A DNA stretch of 64,000 nucleotides from Nocardia spumae (GCF_020733635.1 NZ_JAJFZL010000001.1:4464001-4528000); one strand, 5' to 3'. Positions 21,395 through 30,757 are shown, counted from the stretch's first letter. Numbers and translations: made by a program. The notes: generated from the letters alone by a model not told the origin.

Positions 21395-23727
21395 GAAACC
21401 ACTTCCGCTACTTCCTGTTCCACCACAGCCGCGGGGTCGCGCTCGCGCCGCCGGGTGCGCAAGTACAGCCACTGCATCACCGCCAGCAGCAGCAGCCCGG
21501 CGGCCGCGCCGGCGACACCGAGCGTCCAGCCCGGCGGATCCCAGGTCAGGTCCAAGGTGGCGGCGGTGGTGCCGGCCGGAATATCCACGGCGACGAAGGA
21601 TTTCGACACCTCGGTAACCGGGATCTCACGCCCGCCGAGTGTGGCGTGATAGCCGGGCCAGTTCAGCCGCGCGAACACCACCCGACCGCCGTCGGGCGAG
21701 CTCACCCGGACTCGGCTGGTCCGATCCGATTCCGCCAGCGACGTCGCCTGCACACCGCGCGTATCCGACACCCGGCCATCGGTTCTCGAGATCAGGCCGT
21801 GCTGCCGCTCCAGGACCCGGATGTAGCGCTCGTGGCCGGGGTAGTCCACCCACTCCCAGCCCGGCGGCGGCGGCTGATCGCCGGCATCCGGGTACAGCGC
21901 CCGATGCAGGACCACCCGATCGAGTTTCATCAGGTCCACCGGCGCGCGGCCGGTACTCGGTTCGGGAGTGAACACCCGCCGGAACGCGTCGGGGCACACG
22001 CTGGAGTCCCAGCGCATACAGAGCATATCGCCGAACCAGTAGTGCCCGTTGGGCGTATAACCGTTGACGTAGTTGCGCCGCACGTCCTTGGCGTAGTTGC
22101 CGAACACCAGCGATCCGTAGGCGCCCCGCAGGTCCTTGTCCGCCGGTTGCAGCAGCCCACGATCGCCGAGTTGGAGGGTGACACCGTCGAATTCGGGGAA
22201 CGCGGCCTCGGCCTGCGCGCGATGCACCGGCAGATTCCAGCCCATCGGCGTCGGCTGGACCAGCGACACCTGCAGGTAGGCGATCGGGAACATCGCCACG
22301 ATGGCGACCGTCGCGGCCGCGCCGGTCCCGCGCCGGATGGCCAGCCACACGGCGAACCCGCCGACCGCGGCCACCGCGAGCGCCGAGAGCACATGCCAGG
22401 CCACATCGTGCGGATCGGCGGAAAATGTTCGCACCCACAGCAATCCGATCAGTACCGCGGCGGCGATCGCGCGCGGGCGCGGATCTCGAACGGTACCGAA
22501 CCGCCCCAGCAGCACACACACCAGAATGAGCAGCCCGACCGCGACCATCGGCAGTACCCGCGCCGGCCAGCGCAGCGGACCGACCGTGCCGGGGCCGGCG
22601 GCCCACATCAGGAACATGATCGAGAACAGCGCCACCGTGACCAGTTCCCGCCACGCCCGACGGGCCCGGTCCCAGTCCACGAACGCCAGCGCCGGAATCA
22701 GGAACCACGCGATATAGGTGACGGGCAGCGGCTGTACATAACCCCACCAGGAGGTGAACGCCGGCATCGAGGACGGCAGGCTCGCATTGAGCGACTCCGA
22801 CCACGGGACGGTCAGGAATCGATCGTTGTTGATCTGGGAGTTGCCGCGCCAGCTCACCGTGGCCGACAGCATCGCCGGGAGATAGGTCATCAACCCGGCC
22901 AGACCGGCGGCGCCGGAGACCACCGCGAGCCGCACCACCGGGCGCCAGGCGCGCTGCACCACGAGTTCGCCGACCGCTACGGCGACCAGCATGAGCGCCG
23001 CTTCCACGGCCGGAAAGACGTATTCGACCGAAATGGCCAGATACAGGAAGACGAACAGCGGGATCGGCCCGTAGCCGAAACCGCGGCCGCCATAGCGCGA
23101 CCGATCGCCCGCCGGTCCGCGGGCGTAGCGCACCGCGCTCGCCCAGGCGTGCAGCATCCAGGCCGTTCCGGTCAGCGAGGTGACCCAGCTGGCCTCGTCG
23201 AAGAACAGGAACCAGCCCGACAGCGGAAAGGCGATGCCCGCAACCGCCGCCCACGGCGCGCGACTGCCGTAGACGAGGCAGATCCGGTACACCCCGAGCC
23301 CGGCGATGATCGCGAAGATCAACTTCACGACGGTCGCCAGCAGGGCGAGATTGTCGACCGAGGGCGCGATCAGATCGATCAGCAATTGTGGCGGGTTGAA
23401 CAGGCCCGCCTCTTCCATGGTGTAGTTTCCGGTCATCCACTGCTCGGGCACCATCAGCGGCAGATGCCCCTCGCGCAGATGACGACCGAGCATCAGCCAC
23501 AGCGGGGCATACTGGGATTCGGTGTCGTCGGTATAGAAATGTCGTGCGTTGGCGAGGATTACCGCGACATATCCGGCAATCACACCGAGTACGGTGACCG
23601 TTCCCCACCGGAACACAATTTTTCGCGGATGTCCCGCGGCATTCGGCTCGGGCTCGCGCGAGACGGCCGGGCGCCCCTCGTGCGCGGGCTCGGCGAGCGC
23701 CGTCGTCGACACTGCACTTTCCACCAC
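21391..23727 (-). CDS. Large polytopic membrane protein, putative GT-C glycosyltransferase (YfhO-like)
   Basis: A 778-residue protein with roughly 12-13 predicted transmembrane helices from residue 40 to about 505, a periplasmic domain of about 200 residues (YGSLVFGNYAKDVRRNYVNG in part, through the WPGYHATLGGREI strand), and a final helix near 730-750. An acidic pair in the first outer loop (FYTDDTESQYAPLW) is typical of GT-C enzymes that use polyprenyl-phosphate sugars. A WPGY...G block like that near the C-terminus is common in YfhO-type proteins. It would transfer the flipped sugar to an envelope polymer; donor and acceptor are not proven. It is transcribed with gtrA and divergent from the GT2 gene. 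Confidence 0.7.
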   Translation of the reverse strand: MVESAVSTTALAEPAHEGRPAVSREPEPNAAGHPRKIVFRWGTVTVLGVIAGYVAVILANARHFYTDDTESQYAPLWLMLGRHLREGHLPLMVPEQWMTGNYTMEEAGLFNPPQLLIDLIAPSVDNLALLATVVKLIFAIIAGLGVYRICLVYGSRAPWAAVAGIAFPLSGWFLFFDEASWVTSLTGTAWMLHAWASAVRYARGPAGDRSRYGGRGFGYGPIPLFVFLYLAISVEYVFPAVEAALMLVAVAVGELVVQRAWRPVVRLAVVSGAAGLAGLMTYLPAMLSATVSWRGNSQINNDRFLTVPWSESLNASLPSSMPAFTSWWGYVQPLPVTYIAWFLIPALAFVDWDRARRAWRELVTVALFSIMFLMWAAGPGTVGPLRWPARVLPMVAVGLLILVCVLLGRFGTVRDPRPRAIAAAVLIGLLWVRTFSADPHDVAWHVLSALAVAAVGGFAVWLAIRRGTGAAATVAIVAMFPIAYLQVSLVQPTPMGWNLPVHRAQAEAAFPEFDGVTLQLGDRGLLQPADKDLRGAYGSLVFGNYAKDVRRNYVNGYTPNGHYWFGDMLCMRWDSSVCPDAFRRVFTPEPSTGRAPVDLMKLDRVVLHRALYPDAGDQPPPPGWEWVDYPGHERYIRVLERQHGLISRTDGRVSDTRGVQATSLAESDRTSRVRVSSPDGGRVVFARLNWPGYHATLGGREIPVTEVSKSFVAVDIPAGTTAATLDLTWDPPGWTLGVAGAAAGLLLLAVMQWLYLRTRRRERDPAAVVEQEVAEVVS

Positions 23728-23743
23728 GATTGTCAGACCCTAC

Positions 23744-23773
23744 AGGTCCGTGCGCGCGAGGTCCGCGCGCGCG
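23744..23773. repeat. Tandem 15-bp repeat in the divergent promoter region
   Basis: Two head-to-tail copies, AGGTCCGTGCGCGCG and AGGTCCGCGCGCGCG, differ at one base. They lie in the 187-base region between the divergent GT-C and GT2 starts. No clear -10/-35 pair was fixed in this interval. The repeat might be a regulator site or simple GC slippage. Confidence 0.5.
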
Positions 23774-23914
23774 AGGATCGGCCGCGGAATCGCCCGCGGA
23801 GATCGCGGCATCGAAACCGGTGACCAGCACCGTGTTAGAGTTCACCCCGATTCGGGCTCTGCAGACAGTCCAGGAGTTCCCGGTGCGCACCGTCCTCGAA
23901 AGTCGAACCAGCTG

Positions 23915-25039
23915 ATGCCGATTCCGTCCGCCACCGCACGAACGCGTGCTGTCGCGCAGCCGTCGACACCTGCCGTTCACCCGCCGGTCACCGGCGGCGG
24001 AGACGGACCACGCCGAGTGCACCCGGTGTCGGTCGTCGTACCGGTATATCGCGGCGAGGAGACCATCGCGGGCCTGGTCGCCGAACTCCACGAGCTGACG
24101 CTGCCGTCGGCCACCGCGGCGGGCAACAGTTTCGCCGTCGAAGAGATCGTGCTGGTCCACGATCACGGACCCGACCGCTCCGATGTGGTGCTCGAACGGC
24201 TGGCGACAGAATACGATCGGGTCCGCGTCATATGGCTGAGCCGCAATTTCGGCCAGGACGCCGCCACCATCGCCGGGATGGCCGCCGCCCGCGGCGAGTG
24301 GATCATCACCATGGACGAAGACGGCCAGCACGATCCGGAGTTCATCGGAACCTTCCTCGACACCGCTCTGGCGCAGCGCGCGGACCTGGTCTACTCCAAG
24401 CCGACCAACACCCGCCCGCACGGACTGCTGCGCAACCTCACCTCGCGCGGCGCCAAAGTGGTGCTGGCGACGCTGTTCGCCTTCCCGGACTCCACCCGAT
24501 TCGAGAGTTTCCGGCTGATCCGCGGCGATATCGGCCGTCAACTCGCCGAAGTCGCCTCCAACGGGGTGTATCTGGATGTGGCGCTGACGTGGGTGGTCGA
24601 CAACACCGCGCAGGCGCCGGTGGTGCTGCGCGCGGAGGGGCGCGAAGAGTCGGGCTACAACTATCGCCGGCTGTTCTCCCTGTTCTGGAAGATGGTGTTG
24701 TGCAGTGGAACTCGCGGCCTGCGCCTGGTGAGCCTGCTGGGGGTGACGCTGGCCTCCGGCGGCGCGGTGATGGCCGCGGTGGTGATCTGGAACGCGCTGT
24801 TCGGCAGCGGGCACGATCCCGAGGGCTGGGCTTCGATCATCGTCGTGCTGCTGCTGGTGTCGGGTGCGATTCTGTTCTCGCTGGGACTGATCGCGGAGTA
24901 CCTCGGGGTGGCTTTGCACGTGCTGGTGGGCAAACCTCTGTATCTGACGGTAGATTCGCCGACACCGCGCCCGGACAGCGAGGCGCGGGTTCCGACCACG
25001 ACCGCGGCAATCGGGGGACACAATCCGGGTGAGCACTGA
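23915..25039 (+). CDS. GT2 polyprenyl-phosphate glycosyltransferase (GtrB/ArnC/DPM1-like)
   Basis: A 374-residue family-2 glycosyltransferase. After about 35 polar residues the GT-A domain begins SVVVPVYRGEETI. The nucleotide/metal site is MDEDGQHDPEF, preceded by LSRNFGQDAATIAGM, which is typical of the DPM1/GtrB/ArnC group. Two C-terminal transmembrane helices (near 255-285 and 300-330) anchor it to the inner leaflet. The group moves a sugar from a nucleotide donor to polyprenyl phosphate. The ATG at 23915 is used; GTG starts nearer the domain are possible. It overlaps the downstream aminotransferase by 11 bases, so the sugar it loads is likely an amino sugar. Confidence 0.87.
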   Translation: MPIPSATARTRAVAQPSTPAVHPPVTGGGDGPRRVHPVSVVVPVYRGEETIAGLVAELHELTLPSATAAGNSFAVEEIVLVHDHGPDRSDVVLERLATEYDRVRVIWLSRNFGQDAATIAGMAAARGEWIITMDEDGQHDPEFIGTFLDTALAQRADLVYSKPTNTRPHGLLRNLTSRGAKVVLATLFAFPDSTRFESFRLIRGDIGRQLAEVASNGVYLDVALTWVVDNTAQAPVVLRAEGREESGYNYRRLFSLFWKMVLCSGTRGLRLVSLLGVTLASGGAVMAAVVIWNALFGSGHDPEGWASIIVVLLLVSGAILFSLGLIAEYLGVALHVLVGKPLYLTVDSPTPRPDSEARVPTTTAAIGGHNPGEH

Positions 25040-26165
25040 CCGCATTCTCTTCAGCCGTCCCTATCGCGCCGCGGCCGAGCTCTCGAATCTCACCGCGGTG
25101 CTGGCGTCCGACCACAGTCACGGCGACGGCCCCTTCACCGCCGCGGCGACGAGCAAACTGCGTGCGATCACCGGCGCCCCGCACGTCCTGCTGACCACCT
25201 CGTGCACACATGCGCTGGAAATGGCCGGACTGCTCCTCGAGCTCGGCCCCGACGACGAGGTGATCGTTCCGAGTTTCGCCTTCACCTCCACCGCCACCGC
25301 GGTCGCGATGCGCGGAGCCACCTGCGTTTTCGCCGATATCGATGAGCTCGGCAACCTGGATCCGGACTCCGTGGCGGCGGCGGTCACCGACCGCACCAAG
25401 GCGATCGTGGTCATCCACTACGGCGGGGTCGGCGCCGAGATGGACCGGCTGCTCGCGGTCGCCGACGCCCACGGACTGGCGATCGTGGAGGACACCGCGC
25501 ACGGACTCGGGGGACGCTGGCGCGGGCGGCCACTGGGCACGATCGGCACCGTCGGCGCGCTCAGCTTCCACGACACCAAGAACGTGCACTGCGGTGAAGG
25601 CGGGGCGATCCTGCTCACCGACGACATCCTCATGGGCCGCGCCGAGATCATCCGCGAGAAGGGCACCGACCGCGCCCGGTTCCTGCGCGGCGCGGTCGAC
25701 AAGTACTCGTGGCAGGACATCGGATCGAGTTATCTTCCCAGTGAGTTGAATGCCGCGGTGCTCGATGCGCAGCTGGCGGAGTTCGATCGCATTCAGGCCG
25801 GACGGCTGCGGGTGTGGGACTCCTACGCCGCCGCGCTACCGGAGTGGGCCGCTCGCAACGACGTACGGCTGATGCGGGTGCCTGACGATCGCGAGCACAC
25901 CGCGCATCTGTACTACCTGCGCACCCCTACCGAGGACAGCCGCGACGAGCTGATCGGATATCTGCGCGACCGCGGAATCTCGGCACCGTTCCACTATGTG
26001 CCGCTGCACTCCAGTCCGGCCGGGCAGAAGCTGGGCCGTACCACGGTCCCGTGTCCGCGCACCGACGAATTCTCCGCCACGCTGCTGCGATTGCCGCTGT
26101 GGCCGGATCTGAGCGAACAGCAGATCACCCGCGTGGTCGAGACGGTCACCGCGTTCAGCGTGTGA
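25029..26165 (+). CDS. wecE: DegT/DnrJ/EryC1 sugar aminotransferase, WecE (RffA)-like
   Basis: A 378-residue PLP-dependent sugar aminotransferase. The Schiff-base lysine is in SFHDTKNVHCGEGGAI, very close to the WecE/RffA motif. The family blocks TTSCTHALEMAGLLLEL, PSFAFTSTATAVAMRGA and EDTAHGLGG are present, as is the C-terminal substrate loop APFHYVPLHSSPAG. WecE makes dTDP-4-amino-4,6-dideoxygalactose from dTDP-4-keto-6-deoxyglucose, and that is the best-supported activity here. The GTG start lies inside the 3' end of the GT2 gene. The pairing resembles ArnB-ArnC. A dTDP-glucose dehydratase would have to come from elsewhere in the genome. Confidence 0.87.
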   Translation: MSTDRILFSRPYRAAAELSNLTAVLASDHSHGDGPFTAAATSKLRAITGAPHVLLTTSCTHALEMAGLLLELGPDDEVIVPSFAFTSTATAVAMRGATCVFADIDELGNLDPDSVAAAVTDRTKAIVVIHYGGVGAEMDRLLAVADAHGLAIVEDTAHGLGGRWRGRPLGTIGTVGALSFHDTKNVHCGEGGAILLTDDILMGRAEIIREKGTDRARFLRGAVDKYSWQDIGSSYLPSELNAAVLDAQLAEFDRIQAGRLRVWDSYAAALPEWAARNDVRLMRVPDDREHTAHLYYLRTPTEDSRDELIGYLRDRGISAPFHYVPLHSSPAGQKLGRTTVPCPRTDEFSATLLRLPLWPDLSEQQITRVVETVTAFSV

Positions 26166-26187
26166 CCGGCTCGCCCGCGGCGATCGC

Positions 26188-29136
26188 TCAGTTCCCGGTC
26201 AGCGCCTCGGCCGCGACGCCGGTGAGGATTTCGTAGCTGTCGGTGTCGCGGTTGTAGAACCAGGTGCGATCGTTGGCTTCCAGGCGCCACCGCGTCCGCA
26301 CCGCGTGCGTGGACGGCCGGAAACTCGAACTGCGCGGGATGTCGTCGGCGACCTGCACGATATCGGGCCGCTGCGCCGGATCGAGCGCGCGCAGCCCCTC
26401 GGTGACATCGGCGGGTTCGAGGCGATGACCGTCGCGCACACTCACGACCGCGACCGCGAGGGTCGCCGCCGGCGTGCGATAGCCGAACGCCACCTCCATA
26501 TCGACCGCGGTGATGTCGTTGAGCGCGTCCACGATCGGCTGGGTGTAGACCGGCCCGCGCGGGCTCGCGATGACGGTGTCGCGGCGGTCCATCAGCCAGT
26601 AGTCGCCGTCGCTGTCACGGCGGAACAGGTTCTCCGTCGGCATCCAGGCGTCACCCGAGGTGAAGACGCCGCGCAGGCCACCGCGGGAGAGGTCGACGGT
26701 ATCGGAGGCGCGACCGATCAGCAGGCCCACCTCGTTGTCGGCGGCCCGGCGGGCGAAACCTCGTGTGTCGGTGAGGATCTGCTCGGCGACCGGATCGTAG
26801 GAGATCAGTTCCACCTTCGCCGTTCCGGGCACCGGGCGGCCCTTGCAGCCGATCTTCACGCCGTGCACGTTGGCCAGCACCACATCGCCTTCGATGGAGG
26901 CATAGAACTCCAGGACCCGGGCTGGCGCGAAACGTTCCGTGGTGCGCCGCCACAGCCCGGCCGGCATTCCGGAGCCGATGAACAAGCGGATCGGATGCGG
27001 ATGGCCGGCGGCGAAGGTGTCGGTGTCGAGGATGTCGCGCAGCATCGTCCAGGTGTAGGTGACGACGGTGACCCCGTAGCGGTGCACCTCTTCGGCGAAG
27101 CTCGGGGGATCCAGCGACCGGGCCAGCGCGATCCGGCTGCCACCGGCCACCGCCCCGCCCAGACTCATCAGCAGCCCGGACGAATGATGCAGTGGCGCCA
27201 GGCAATACACCGTATCCCGCCGATCGAGGTCGGCGGCCGATGCGGTGCCGAAGGCCGAGAGCGCCCAGCGGTGGTTGGTGATGTACTTCAGGTCGAGCTT
27301 GTCGCCGGTGCCGGTGACCAGGATGAACGCCAGCTCCCGCGCCAGCCCGGGATCGGGCCGGTACCAGGCCGGCAGTACCACCGCCGCCGGTTCGATCTGC
27401 TCCAGATCGACGACATCGGCCCCGTCCGGGATATCGAGTGTGCGCGCGTCGCCGCCGCCGAGGACGAACACCCGGGTTCCGGTGGCGGCCGCGGCGGCCA
27501 GATTCTCCGGATCGGCGATGATCGCCGTGGCCCCGGTCGATTCGACCGCTCGGGCGACCTCGCTTCCGGGCGCCAGCAGGACGGCGACGGCGCCGACGCG
27601 GGACAGGGCGGCTACCGCCGCCAGCGCACTCGGCCTGGTCTCCATCAGGACCCCGACCCGGGTCGCGGGACGGACACCCACCGCGACGAGCCCGCGCACG
27701 ACGTTGTCGATCCGCGCGCCGACCGCGGCGTGGGTGTGCACCCGATCGTCGAACAGGAACAGATCCCGCAGCGGGGCGCTGCGCTGCTGCTCGGCGAGCA
27801 AGCGGCCCAACGAGATTCGGGTATGCGGCTGGATCATGCCGAGCCGGGTGAGCCGGGGCAGCGCGCGGGCCGCCTCACCGGTCAGCTCCATCGAGCCGCG
27901 CAGCGCGTTTCCGGCCAGCCCGCCGAGCGCGGCGCCGATACCGGCCCCGGCTTCGGCGAGGGTGGCGGCGGTGTGCACGACCCGGGTGACGGCGGTCTTC
28001 TGGCGGTCGGTGGCGACGTGCTCGCGCATGGGCGCGATCTCGTCGGGCAGCTCACCGCGCGCGCTGAGCCAGTTCACCCATTCGCGCACCAGTGGCCAGG
28101 TCCGCTCGGTGGCCGTACTGCCGGCGACCAGGCCGAAATGCCCCGCGACGAGGGTGGCCTCGTAGACATCGGCGTTGGGGGCGGCACGCAGGATGCCGCG
28201 CACCGCGGCGGGCTGGCCGATATCGTCGACCTCACCGACGAACGCGAGGATCGGGCACTTGATCTCGGCCAGCGAGACCGGCTGATCGCGAATGACGAAG
28301 CCGCCCGACATCATCCGGTTGTGCGCGACGAACTGTTTGAGCAGATCCGCGGCCGCCGGACCCGAATAGCCCACCCAGCCGTCGTGTTCGAGGAAACGGC
28401 GCTGACGTTCCTTGGGCAGCAGGGCTTCTCGGTCGTGCAACTGGCGCAGGAAGTCGACCCGAGCCTTCGCCGTCTTCACCGGGTCGAGCATCTGGAAGCC
28501 GAACCGCACCATGGCATCGGTGATCGGCAGCCGGTTGAGCACGTGATCGGCGACGAAATCGGCCACCTCCGACACCAGGCCGTAGGGCAGTCCGAACGGC
28601 AGGCCGGCCACGATATCGACCGGGCTGCCGAAGGTGACGATGCTCTGCACGCCCTTGCCGTAGCGGAAAGCGGTGGTCTGGTAGGCGAACATGCCGCCCT
28701 GCGAATACCCCATGAGATGGACGCCGCGCCCGGTCAATTCGTTGACGGTGTCGATCGCGCTCGACAGCGCCAGCACGTGATCGGCCAGATCGCGCTGCCA
28801 GCCGCCCTCTTCGGTCGCCGGTGAACCGAAATCCAGCACCCAGCAATCGATTCCGGCGCGCTGCAGGATGCCGACCGCACCGCCGGAGGCGTTGACGTCG
28901 TAGATGTCGGCATTGACCATGAGCGGCGGCACCAGCAGTGCCACCGGCCGATCGCGGGCGGGATCGTCGGGGAAGTAGTGGCGCAGCCGGTACATGCGCT
29001 TACGTTCGGTGACCTCGTAGGGCGAGGACTCGACATCGTGAGCGAGGCCGCCGAACCGGATGACCTCCAGGCCGTTCTGCGCGGTCGCCATCAACCGCTG
29101 CACCGGCCCGGTGAGGGTTCTCGTATCGAATTTCAC
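26188..29136 (-). CDS. Bifunctional alpha/beta hydrolase - acyl-CoA synthetase-like protein (Rv1683-like)
   Basis: A 982-residue two-domain protein. Residues 1-370 are a PhaC/lipase-like alpha/beta hydrolase with the nucleophile elbow GYSQGG, a later acid near DDIGQP and the histidine in AGHFGLVAG. Residues 430-960 resemble an AMP-binding acyl-CoA synthetase, including YASIEGD, SGDAWMPTENLFRRDSDG and DYWLMDRRD. The adenylation P-loop is not canonical (VTGTGDKLDLKYITN in place of TSGTTGxPKG) and no lysine is seen in the last motif. Rv1683 of M. tuberculosis has this architecture and gene context and is linked to triacylglycerol metabolism. The GTG at 29136 follows GGGAG. It is divergent from idi. 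Confidence 0.85.
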   Translation of the reverse strand: MKFDTRTLTGPVQRLMATAQNGLEVIRFGGLAHDVESSPYEVTERKRMYRLRHYFPDDPARDRPVALLVPPLMVNADIYDVNASGGAVGILQRAGIDCWVLDFGSPATEEGGWQRDLADHVLALSSAIDTVNELTGRGVHLMGYSQGGMFAYQTTAFRYGKGVQSIVTFGSPVDIVAGLPFGLPYGLVSEVADFVADHVLNRLPITDAMVRFGFQMLDPVKTAKARVDFLRQLHDREALLPKERQRRFLEHDGWVGYSGPAAADLLKQFVAHNRMMSGGFVIRDQPVSLAEIKCPILAFVGEVDDIGQPAAVRGILRAAPNADVYEATLVAGHFGLVAGSTATERTWPLVREWVNWLSARGELPDEIAPMREHVATDRQKTAVTRVVHTAATLAEAGAGIGAALGGLAGNALRGSMELTGEAARALPRLTRLGMIQPHTRISLGRLLAEQQRSAPLRDLFLFDDRVHTHAAVGARIDNVVRGLVAVGVRPATRVGVLMETRPSALAAVAALSRVGAVAVLLAPGSEVARAVESTGATAIIADPENLAAAAATGTRVFVLGGGDARTLDIPDGADVVDLEQIEPAAVVLPAWYRPDPGLARELAFILVTGTGDKLDLKYITNHRWALSAFGTASAADLDRRDTVYCLAPLHHSSGLLMSLGGAVAGGSRIALARSLDPPSFAEEVHRYGVTVVTYTWTMLRDILDTDTFAAGHPHPIRLFIGSGMPAGLWRRTTERFAPARVLEFYASIEGDVVLANVHGVKIGCKGRPVPGTAKVELISYDPVAEQILTDTRGFARRAADNEVGLLIGRASDTVDLSRGGLRGVFTSGDAWMPTENLFRRDSDGDYWLMDRRDTVIASPRGPVYTQPIVDALNDITAVDMEVAFGYRTPAATLAVAVVSVRDGHRLEPADVTEGLRALDPAQRPDIVQVADDIPRSSSFRPSTHAVRTRWRLEANDRTWFYNRDTDSYEILTGVAAEALTGN

Positions 29137-29334
29137 GCTCACTCCCAGCCCTTGCCCTGCGCCCGACACCGGCACGCCCCCCGCGTGCGGGTCGAGCCTG
29201 CCACATGCACAGCCTACTGCGAGGCCGTTGTGATCGGTCCCATCCGCACCGTGGGCCACAACGAGGTGGAGTACGGGCCGGCTTCCGGCGGGCGGCTGCC
29301 GCTACCCGGTGGCGGCCGCCGATAAGGTGGGACG

Positions 29335-29898
29335 GTGACCGGCACCCACACCACCTCCTCCGATCCGACGGTCGACCGCGAGTCGCTGCCCGTCGAGCTG
29401 GTCGACGAGCAGGGCCGCGCGACCGGTGTCCTCCCGGTGGCCGACGCGCACATGGCCCCCGGGCGGCTGCATCGCGCGTTCTCCGTCCTGCTGTTCGCCC
29501 CGGACGGGCGGGTGCTGCTACAGCAGCGCGCCGCGGTCAAGACCCGGTTTCCGCTGCGCTGGTCCAACACCTGCTGCGGACATCCCGCACCCGGCCAGTC
29601 CGTCACCGAGGCGGCGCTCGCGCGGCTGGGTGAGGAACTGCGGGTGCGGGCGGAGCTGCGTGAGGTGGGGGTGTACCGCTACCGGGCGGCCGATCCGGCT
29701 ACCGGGCGGGTCGAGGACGAGTGGGACCACGTGCTGATCGGCGACTTCGACGGTCTGCCCGACGATGCGGACCCCGCCGAAGTCGCCGCGACACGATGGC
29801 TCGATCCCGACCATCTCGACGCCGATATCGCCGCTGCCCCTGAGGATTTCACGCCCTGGCTGCACGGCGTGCTGACCACGGCGCGCGCCGCGCGCTGA
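29335..29898 (+). CDS. idi: Isopentenyl-diphosphate delta-isomerase (type 1)
   Basis: A 187-residue Nudix-fold enzyme that interconverts IPP and DMAPP for isoprenoid synthesis, including polyprenyl carriers and menaquinone. It has LVDEQGRATGVL, HRAFSVLLF and the catalytic cysteine in WSNTCCGHPAPGQ. The Nudix-like helix is EAALARLGEELRVRAE, and the catalytic glutamate lies in EDEWDHVLIG. The start is GTG at 29335. It is divergent from the Rv1683-like gene with about 200 bases between and convergent with the flavohaemoglobin pseudogene. Length and motifs are normal. Confidence 0.95.
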   Translation: MTGTHTTSSDPTVDRESLPVELVDEQGRATGVLPVADAHMAPGRLHRAFSVLLFAPDGRVLLQQRAAVKTRFPLRWSNTCCGHPAPGQSVTEAALARLGEELRVRAELREVGVYRYRAADPATGRVEDEWDHVLIGDFDGLPDDADPAEVAATRWLDPDHLDADIAAAPEDFTPWLHGVLTTARAAR

Positions 29899-29907
29899 TC
29901 GCGCGGA

Positions 29908-30610
29908 TCAGCCGTCGAGCAGCCAGTCGTTCGGCGCGAACAGTTCGACATGGACCAGTTCGCCGGCGATTCCGGCCGCCCGCGATCGCGCCCGCACCGA
30001 CTGCAGGAAGTCGGTCCGGCCGCACACGTAGATATCGGCTCCGGCCGGCAGTGCCACCCCCGCGATCGACAACAGGCCGGTCCGCGCGCCCGCCGCGGGC
30101 TCTTCGTACCATATCTGCGACTCGGCGTGCGGGAGCCGTGTGATCGGATCGGCCTGCACGGCGCGCTGCGGACGGGTCGACGCGGCACGGTCGGCATGCG
30201 GTGCCAGCACCCGGCGCACCGATCCGGTGGCGGCCAGGTACTCCAGGATGCCGACCATCGGGGGATCCCGATGCCGGCGGAGATCAGCACCAGCGGGCTC
30301 CTGGATACTGCTCGGGCACCACCCCCGGCGAGGCGTGCTGGTGGCCGATGCGGGCCGGCAACTGCCGCGGATGAGACGGATCCGGATAGACCAGGTGGGC
30401 GGCGAAGGTCGCGATGGAGGCAGCCAGCGCGCGCTGCTGCTCCCCCTGGGCCTGATTGCCGCGATTGAACACATCGCGCGACAGCTCGGGATGTGCGGCG
30501 AAGAGGCGGCGATAGAACTCGGCGGTGATGCCGTCGATCCGTGCGGCGATCACCGGCAGCGTGGCGCGCACGATTTCGGCGTGCCGCGGTTCGAGTCTCA
30601 GGCTACTCAA
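29908..30610 (-). pseudogene. hmp: Flavohaemoglobin (nitric oxide dioxygenase) pseudogene
   Basis: The 5' part encodes a globin start (LPVIAARIDGITAEFYRRLF, then DVFNRGNQAQGEQQRALA, HQHASPGVVPEQY). It breaks off mid-globin near 30300 and joins directly to the NAD-domain strand PLVLISAGIGIP in another frame. The reading frame shifts again in a C-run near 30265, after which PPMVGILEYLAATG through VHVELFAPNDWLL completes the normal C-terminus. An intact Hmp is about 390-400 residues. Roughly 150-170 residues (the rest of the globin, the whole FAD domain and the start of the NAD domain) are missing. No functional enzyme can be made. Confidence 0.85.
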
Positions 30611-30757
30611 GTCCGCCTTCGGAAAGCGTATTCAGCGCGTGTGGGCTCAATTGCCCTCCCGCACGCCGATTTTGCGACCCGGCTCACAGCGATCGGCCGT
30701 CCGGCCTCCGCGGTGCGGATGCGAGGATTCATGGCAATCGTCTGGCAACATGACCGC

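Noticed and set aside
21208..25045. Very long frames (871 and 1139 residues) covering the GT-C, GT2 and flanking genes in other frames
   Set aside because: They are Arg/Pro/Gly-rich shadows of genes with clear motifs, and the 1139-residue frame runs across two divergent genes.
26305..28824. An 839-residue frame opposite the Rv1683-like gene
   Set aside because: Antisense shadow, rich in Arg, Gly and His, without any domain pattern. The other strand encodes a clear hydrolase/AMP-ligase fusion.
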